From NCBI GenBank assembly GCA_903851365.1, contig CAINOB010000083.1, forward strand, positions 1 through 64,000: 64,000 bases of DNA. Reading direction: 5' to 3'. Below are positions 59,346 to 64,000 of the stretch, one piece after another. The notes below the pieces were generated by a model, which ran no database searches, had not been told where the DNA came from, and saw only the letters and a list, made by a program, of their open reading frames with translations. Made by a program: the position numbers and the translations under genes. Source of the DNA: an uncultured Bacteroidota bacterium (GTDB lineage Bacteria > Bacteroidota > Bacteroidia > Bacteroidales > UBA12481). How positions within the stretch are numbered: the first letter of the stretch is position 1; every line of letters begins with the position of its first letter.

Positions 59346-60179
59346 TTATATCAACATTTTAACCGCCGAATAGGCAAAGTAAAGTGCAAACAGGCAAAGG
59401 ACAATTCCCAGACTTTTAATAATGCCATTTACAATTTTGGGATTTATTCGTGACCGGAAACGTGAGAGGATCACTGTCATCAAAACAAACCAGAGTATAC
59501 TACCGATGGCCAGTGCCAAAGCATAGGAAAGGCTTATCAGCATTGGGAACCAGCGAGGATGAGTGGTTGTGGTGCGAGGTACATGATTTTTAAAAATTTT
59601 CAGGGTATCCGCTTTGAAGTAAGAATTAACCCTCGGATTCTGAATACTGGAGCCTTCGATACTGTTCAGCGTTTTTACATTCTGGTCAATCATTGTATTC
59701 ATTCCACCGGTATTGAACCCCAGCGAAGCCACAAAGGAGATCACCAGAAATGAGGTTGTAAGACTTCCGAAGAACAGTGTTGGATTCAGAAAATTGACCA
59801 TAAATCCAGTATAAAGCGCACCCTTTCCCACAGGTATCGGTCGGACGGGTTTGGTGGGAATTTCCTCGACATGCTCGATGTCTACCTTCGATTTGAAGAC
59901 TTTGTAACCGATATAAAGAATGAAAACCGCACCCACAGCTAGAATATAGGGCATCGCCGGCTTGATGTAGGGAAAGAGCTTGGTGATTCCAAATACAGCA
60001 ATAAAAACGTAAATAAAATCGGCGAATGAAGCGCCAATGGCTATCTTATTGCAATACCGAATTTCCCCTTTCAATGCGTGCGAAGTAATCAGGATACTTA
60101 TGGGTCCTGCAATCGGCATCGAAAAGATGAAGCCGGATAACAGGCCGACAATCGACATTGTTATCAAACTTTCTACCAT
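59346..60179 (-). CDS. LysE/RhtB-type exporter
   Basis: 277 residues, longer than the usual 205-220. Six helices; the opening GLLSGFIFSMPIAGPISILITSHALKGE matches LysE/RhtB, and GASFADFIYVFIAVFG fits helix 2. An insertion of about 70 residues in the middle contains Asn/Thr-rich sequence (MIDQNVKTLNSIEGSSI), predicted extramembrane. LysE proteins export amino acids and similar small polar compounds. It overlaps the preceding nucleotidyltransferase gene by seven bases. Confidence 0.85.
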   Translation of the reverse strand: MVESLITMSIVGLLSGFIFSMPIAGPISILITSHALKGEIRYCNKIAIGASFADFIYVFIAVFGITKLFPYIKPAMPYILAVGAVFILYIGYKVFKSKVDIEHVEEIPTKPVRPIPVGKGALYTGFMVNFLNPTLFFGSLTTSFLVISFVASLGFNTGGMNTMIDQNVKTLNSIEGSSIQNPRVNSYFKADTLKIFKNHVPRTTTTHPRWFPMLISLSYALALAIGSILWFVLMTVILSRFRSRINPKIVNGIIKSLGIVLCLFALYFAYSAVKMLI

Positions 60180-60895
60180 GAGATATTAGACTGTTTTTGT
60201 CTGACATGATTTATAATACGCTGATAATCTTCTATGTAATCGATCTCTGCCCAGAAAAGCGGACTGATGTCAATTGCATGTAAATCAACATTATTACACT
60301 GCGAATAAAAAATCGTTTCCCACCAGGTATGATATTCCTCGGCTTCAATCATTCTGTTCATTACCTCCCTGAATTTGGACAGGTAAGTTTTTGAGATTTT
60401 TGCCGCCCCTACATATTCGCAGGTCCTTTCCTCAACACTTAAATCTTTACCATATTTTTTTACCAGCCCGTTCTCGCACACAAAGAAATAATCCCCCTCT
60501 TCAATTCGTGAATAGTCGGCCAGAAAAGTAATTTCATGTTCAGATTCCATCAGTGTATTTAGAATCTTTTCCTCAAGATAAACATCGGCATTAGCCAAAA
60601 TAATATCATCGTTTACTGACAGTTCCTCCCGTGCAAACCATAACGAGGCAATACTGTTAGTCACCCTGTAAAACGGGTTATAATAGAATTTTACCCCTAA
60701 CCCTTCAAGGTCCTTGTAGAAAAGCTCCTTCTGATAGCCCACAATGACAACTACTTCAATACCCGCATTCTGCAGCATTTCAACTGTGTAACGGATAAGC
60801 GATTTATTATCAGCAACCGGCAGTAAACTCTTTGGTTTAGAGATTTCCCGGCTAATTCTACTGCCAATTCCGGCAGCCATCATGATCATTTTCAT
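60173..60895 (-). CDS. LicC/PntC-like nucleotidyltransferase
   Basis: 240 residues. The NTP-transferase signature is MIMMAAGIGSRISREISKP at the N-terminus, with SLLPVADNKSLI next and DDIILANADVYLEE supplying the catalytic Asp. It resembles CTP:phosphocholine cytidylyltransferase (LicC) and CTP:2-aminoethylphosphonate cytidylyltransferase (PntC) more than sugar nucleotidyltransferases, which are usually longer. It would activate a phospho- or phosphono-alcohol as its CDP form for the neighbouring CDP-alcohol phosphotransferase. Exact substrate unknown. Confidence 0.85.
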   Translation of the reverse strand: MKMIMMAAGIGSRISREISKPKSLLPVADNKSLIRYTVEMLQNAGIEVVVIVGYQKELFYKDLEGLGVKFYYNPFYRVTNSIASLWFAREELSVNDDIILANADVYLEEKILNTLMESEHEITFLADYSRIEEGDYFFVCENGLVKKYGKDLSVEERTCEYVGAAKISKTYLSKFREVMNRMIEAEEYHTWWETIFYSQCNNVDLHAIDISPLFWAEIDYIEDYQRIINHVRQKQSNISW

Positions 60896-60915
60896 CTAGC
60901 AGGTGGTATTGACGT

Positions 60916-61974
60916 TCATAATACTTTCTTGATCAAATCTATCAATTCAAGATGATCTTCAATCGAATTATTCCCAATATGCGCAACCCTGATAATTCTA
61001 GTCCCCATTGCACCGCCGGTTGGATTAACAAAAACATCAAATTCATTTTTTAATCTTTCAAATACGCTCAAAGCAATTTCCTCATCAAAAATAACCGGTG
61101 TCAGTGCATTTGACAGTGGAAATCCGGGAAGTGAGGCTGGCAGTTCAACGACTCTATTGCGAAAAGCAGAACTGATGGCTTTTATTTTATTCAGCCTATT
61201 CGACAAACCATCAGATTCTAACCGGTTCAGCATGTCGTGCAGTTCGATCAGAATACCGACTGCCGGGGTAAATGGAGTCTGGCCCCTTGCTATGTTGCAG
61301 AGGTAATCATTGAAATTAAAATACATTGATTTCACCTTCTTCGGCAACACTTTTTCCCTAATAATCTTTCCATTTAGGACAATCATTGATAAGCCCGGTG
61401 CCAGACAAAATCCCTTTTGCGAACTCAAAATAGTGACGTCTATCCCCCACTCATCCATATAAAACTCATCACACAAGAAAGTGCTGATCGCATCAACTAT
61501 CAGATAAAGACCATTCCTTTTACAAAATTCCGATATGATCCCGATATCATACAATTGCCCGGTGGAAGTCTCGTGAAGATTCACCAGCATCCCGGTAAAA
61601 CCCTGATCATTATACTTTTCAAGGACCTCTCGGGTAAGAATTTCACCAAATTTCAGAACGATACTCTCGCTGGGTATTTCATGTACACGACAGATTTCAG
61701 CAAATCGTTGCCCAAAAGTACCCCCTGCAATAACAAGCACTTTATCCTCCGAACTAAAACAATTCATCACGGTCGCCTCCATAGCCGCGGTTCCTGAGGC
61801 TGTTAAATAGATGACCTTTGATTCCGGACCTGTTCCTGCCACTTTCTTCAGAAGAAGGTCGGTCTTCAACATCATTTGCGAAAACTCGGTAGTTCTGAAA
61901 TAAGGGATTTGTTGTGCCCTGATATCCAGAGTCTCTGGAAACATCTGAACTGGTCCTATAGTAAAAAGCTTCAT
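60916..61974 (-). CDS. Class V aminotransferase (PhnW/serine-glyoxylate type)
   Basis: 352 residues. The PLP lysine is in VTILSSQKGFCLAPGLSMI near 185-203; LIVDAISTFLCDEF holds the Asp that binds the PLP ring nitrogen; FTIGPVQMFPETL and YLTASGTAAMEATVMN are the usual N-terminal and phosphate-binding elements. Closest by eye to 2-aminoethylphosphonate:pyruvate or alanine/serine:glyoxylate aminotransferases. With the neighbours it could make or remove the amino group of a phosphonate or alcohol headgroup. It overlaps the CDP-alcohol phosphotransferase gene by four bases. Confidence 0.9.
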   Translation of the reverse strand: MKLFTIGPVQMFPETLDIRAQQIPYFRTTEFSQMMLKTDLLLKKVAGTGPESKVIYLTASGTAAMEATVMNCFSSEDKVLVIAGGTFGQRFAEICRVHEIPSESIVLKFGEILTREVLEKYNDQGFTGMLVNLHETSTGQLYDIGIISEFCKRNGLYLIVDAISTFLCDEFYMDEWGIDVTILSSQKGFCLAPGLSMIVLNGKIIREKVLPKKVKSMYFNFNDYLCNIARGQTPFTPAVGILIELHDMLNRLESDGLSNRLNKIKAISSAFRNRVVELPASLPGFPLSNALTPVIFDEEIALSVFERLKNEFDVFVNPTGGAMGTRIIRVAHIGNNSIEDHLELIDLIKKVL

Positions 61975-62882
61975 TCGTTAACTTTTTTATAGGTTGACTC
62001 GATGATTTTTTGGGCGATCCAAAGGATAAAAGTCAAGCCATTAAATCCAATCAGCGTAATCCAGACAAACAGGTCGATCCGGTGAAGGAAAGAACAAATT
62101 ATCATGCAGGTAATTTGGGAGGTTGGTCCGATAAATAGCCAGAGGCGCATGATGAGCCGGTTTTTCCGGTAATATTCCTGTGGATTTACCTTGATAGTTA
62201 CCGAAGATTTACGACTGGCCACCAGGGTACTCTGAAAGTAGGAGTATTTCAGATATGAAAATAATATTACCCGTTCGAACCATTTGCCCTTCTGTTGTTT
62301 AGCCAGTGCAAGCGCATTTTTAAATTCAACCAGTCCATCCTCGAAATTATTTTTACTCCCGAGGAAATAATCCAGAAATCTATTCCGGTAAAAATCGACT
62401 AGAACACAGTGTATCATATTGGATATTCCTGCCAGGCTGAGCATGATCCACCAAAAAGAAACATTTTCCTGGTGATTGGCAAAGCCAAAAGCCAGGCCAA
62501 CAAAAACTGCGATGGTGGCAGTCAGGTCGGCCATTCCATCGAGTATTCTGCCAAAAGTTGTTCCGTTTTTCTTAAGTCTTGCCAGTTGCCCATCGCTGCA
62601 ATCTAAAATATTAAATGCCATGTAAAAAAGGGCTCCGATAGTAAGGGCTGAAGGGGTGCCAACTGAGTAATACAGCCCTGCGATGATCCCCATCAAAATG
62701 GCAGCGATCGTTAAATGATTTGGGCGGATATTAGTCCGGTAAATTGCTTTTACCAATAAAAATGCAATTGGCCGGAAAAAGAAGAGGTCGAGTAATTGCT
62801 CCACCTCCTTAAGTTTCAAAGAATGGACATATTCCGAGTACCAACTGGTTTGACCCTGTGAGTTATTTACGTTTTGAGTCAT
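61971..62882 (-). CDS. CDP-alcohol phosphotransferase (integral membrane)
   Basis: 303 residues. The CDP-alcohol phosphotransferase motif D-G-x2-A-R-x8-G-x3-D-x3-D is complete: DGQLAR at 97-102, G111, D115 and D119, just after the second helix. About six helices are seen. At 303 residues it is longer than PgsA/PssA (about 180-240), with a soluble middle segment (about 165-240) and a cytosolic N-terminal tail. It transfers a CDP-linked headgroup to an alcohol acceptor or the reverse. First gene of the operon. Confidence 0.92.
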   Translation of the reverse strand: MTQNVNNSQGQTSWYSEYVHSLKLKEVEQLLDLFFFRPIAFLLVKAIYRTNIRPNHLTIAAILMGIIAGLYYSVGTPSALTIGALFYMAFNILDCSDGQLARLKKNGTTFGRILDGMADLTATIAVFVGLAFGFANHQENVSFWWIMLSLAGISNMIHCVLVDFYRNRFLDYFLGSKNNFEDGLVEFKNALALAKQQKGKWFERVILFSYLKYSYFQSTLVASRKSSVTIKVNPQEYYRKNRLIMRLWLFIGPTSQITCMIICSFLHRIDLFVWITLIGFNGLTFILWIAQKIIESTYKKVNE

Positions 62883-63011
62883 ATTCCATTTTTAGGCCTC
62901 TTGACTTATAATAATGACCTAAAAATAGAATTTTTTTTCACCATCCCACCTTGGATAATCAATGATCTGAGGTACAACATCGCCGATTAATTTATCCAAC
63001 CGGGAATTTCA
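62883..63011. other. Leader region with a 9-bp inverted repeat ahead of the headgroup operon
   Basis: ATTTTTAGG (62888-62896) and CCTAAAAAT (62918-62926) form a perfect inverted repeat with a 21-base spacer, starting five bases from the start codon of the CDP-alcohol phosphotransferase gene. It may be an operator or an RNA hairpin that covers the ribosome-binding region. The rest of the spacer shows no gene. Confidence 0.6.
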
Positions 63012-64000
63012 TCAATTACGCGACTGTTTAATTATATCCTGATAACGTTTTGCGCCATTCTTCATAGTCCGCATCTGACTAGCCATATCCACAGAATAGA
63101 GTCCAAATTTCATGTCGTATCCCAGCGACCATTCGAAATTATCCAATAGGCTCCAATAATAGTATCCTTTGATATCATAGCCTTCCGAGATGGCTTTTGA
63201 AACAACATAAAGATACTGGCTGATGAATTGCGCCCGGCGATCGTCCTTTGCATCGGCAATGCCATTTTCAGTAATGTAAATCGGAACACCAAACTGGGAT
63301 ACCGTTTTAATGGCCCGGTAAAATCCTTCGGGATATGATGCGTAATCCATATCGGTTTTTATTTCTCCCGGCAGCAGTTTTGCCTGAAAAGCCCTATCAA
63401 GATTAAATGAGAACTTATAGTTGTAATGTGAATAATAGTTCAGGCCGATAAAATCAAGGGATCCTTTCGCTTTTGGATTTTCCTCAATAAGTTTTGCCAT
63501 GGTGGGCATCACGAACCTGTATTTACCGGTTTTCAGAAAATTCAACGTTGTCCCGTTAAATACTCCTTCAATAAGGTTGGCGAAAACCCAGTCGCCGAGG
63601 TTCCATTTACTGTATGGATCGGCCTGGGTCATATTTTTAACCACGCCCACCCTGGCATGATCCCCGCCGGGGAGGCTCTTGATTTTCCAATAAGCCTGAA
63701 CATGCGCCTCCAGGATATTCCGGAGTACCACCGCGGCAAGCTGGGGGTCCTTTTTCCCCGGAGGATTGGCACCCTGAAAATATCCTTCCACAACATAAAC
63801 AGCCGGCTCATTGATAGTGCACCAGAATCTTACACGATCCTTGAGAGCCATATATACGACTTCCGTAAACCTGATAAAATCAGCAATATTTTCCTTTTTC
63901 TCGAATGCTCCTTTTTTCTCGAACCAGATTGGATTGGTAAAATGATGGAGCGTGACCATTGGAACTATTCCATTGACTATCAATGAATCGCAAACATCCT
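63012..64000 (-). CDS. GH1 beta-glucosidase, cut by the window edge
   Basis: At least 329 residues; the open frame continues past the right end (further codons read DVCDSL), so the N-terminal part, about 100-130 residues, is missing. MVTLHHFTNPIWFEKKG, then WCTINEPAVYV with the acid/base Glu (TINEP), and PIYITENGIAD with the nucleophile Glu (ITENG) are GH1 hallmarks. KGYYYWSLLDNFEWSLGYDMKFGLYSVD is the conserved aglycone-pocket end. It hydrolyses beta-glucosides or related sugars. Whether it has a signal peptide cannot be seen. Confidence 0.95.
   Translation of the reverse strand, partial: DVCDSLIVNGIVPMVTLHHFTNPIWFEKKGAFEKKENIADFIRFTEVVYMALKDRVRFWCTINEPAVYVVEGYFQGANPPGKKDPQLAAVVLRNILEAHVQAYWKIKSLPGGDHARVGVVKNMTQADPYSKWNLGDWVFANLIEGVFNGTTLNFLKTGKYRFVMPTMAKLIEENPKAKGSLDFIGLNYYSHYNYKFSFNLDRAFQAKLLPGEIKTDMDYASYPEGFYRAIKTVSQFGVPIYITENGIADAKDDRRAQFISQYLYVVSKAISEGYDIKGYYYWSLLDNFEWSLGYDMKFGLYSVDMASQMRTMKNGAKRYQDIIKQSRN

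Noticed and set aside
1-64000. tRNA, rRNA, CRISPR, insertion sequence or prophage
   Set aside because: Reading both strands I saw no cloverleaf with the usual GTTCGA-type arm, no rRNA segments, no spaced direct repeats and no transposase, integrase or capsid motifs. A covariance-model scan would be needed to exclude a single tRNA or small RNA.

Overview
The window comes from a bacterium of the phylum Bacteroidota, most likely Bacteroidales. Indicators are DUF4402 secreted proteins, a type IX secretion (T9SS) C-terminal sorting domain, a LytS/LytT-type two-component pair, a Bacteroides-style nanL-nanE-nanT sialic-acid set, a serine-type sulfatase, and promoter-like TAnnTTTG elements with few Shine-Dalgarno sites. 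No rRNA, tRNA, CRISPR array, transposase or phage gene was recognised. Both window ends cut genes: a DUF4402 gene at the left and a GH1 beta-glucosidase at the right.

Layout. 1-2263 (minus): tandem DUF4402 paralogues with a recent duplication. 2559-3026: MaoC-like hydratase. 3037-7015 (minus): carotenoid genes crtI-crtB followed by two unrecognised envelope genes. 7172-20914 (plus): a large redox cluster. It has four PQQ-like beta-propeller proteins, an NHL-propeller protein, a membrane-anchored ferredoxin, a NapH/NosR-type membrane Fe-S protein, a NuoE-NuoF-ferredoxin fusion, a GltD/NfnB-like flavoprotein that appears to lack its NAD(P)H domain, and an outer-membrane porin-like protein. 20995-26319: glycosyltransferase plus LolD/FtsX-type ABC exporter. 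26324-28045 (minus): soluble PAS-GAF histidine kinase. 28150-31752: exported GH38 alpha-mannosidase, convergent with a minus-strand operon (31760-37015) of DdpX/VanX dipeptidase, N-acetylneuraminate lyase, kelch mutarotase, AGE-type epimerase and MFS transporter. 37082-43635: membrane histidine kinase, Gfo/Idh/MocA oxidoreductase, T9SS cargo, sulfatase and a double solute-binding lipoprotein. 43823-48863 (minus): ABC importer operon containing a STAS protein. 48943-54948: divergent MarR regulator with a TolC-HlyD-RND efflux operon. 54992-58521 (minus): zinc-ribbon protein and LytT/LytS-like pair. 58643-62882 (minus): five-gene operon (CDP-alcohol phosphotransferase, class V aminotransferase, nucleotidyltransferase, LysE-type exporter, class I amidotransferase) that looks like headgroup activation and transfer, possibly of an aminophosphonate or amino-alcohol. 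63012-64000 (minus): GH1.

Two things stand out. First, the redox cluster can be read as an electron route from cytosolic NADH, through a transhydrogenase-like NuoEF/GltD-like pair, to membrane Fe-S proteins and periplasmic propellers. I know of no characterised system with this gene set; its direction and substrate are unknown. Second, the DNA carries two kinds of small repeats. One is a palindromic element (consensus about GGGACGGGGTCCCCG, stem, CGGGGATGACAA) found six times, five of them in frame inside four protein-coding genes and two of those at signal peptides. The other is a set of degenerate arrays of 7-8 bp units (GTGACAG, TATCAGG, ACTGAAA, AGACGGA, GAAACGC and others) in many spacers. 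The two kinds are often joined.

All functions are read from motifs and family resemblance by eye; no database search was possible.
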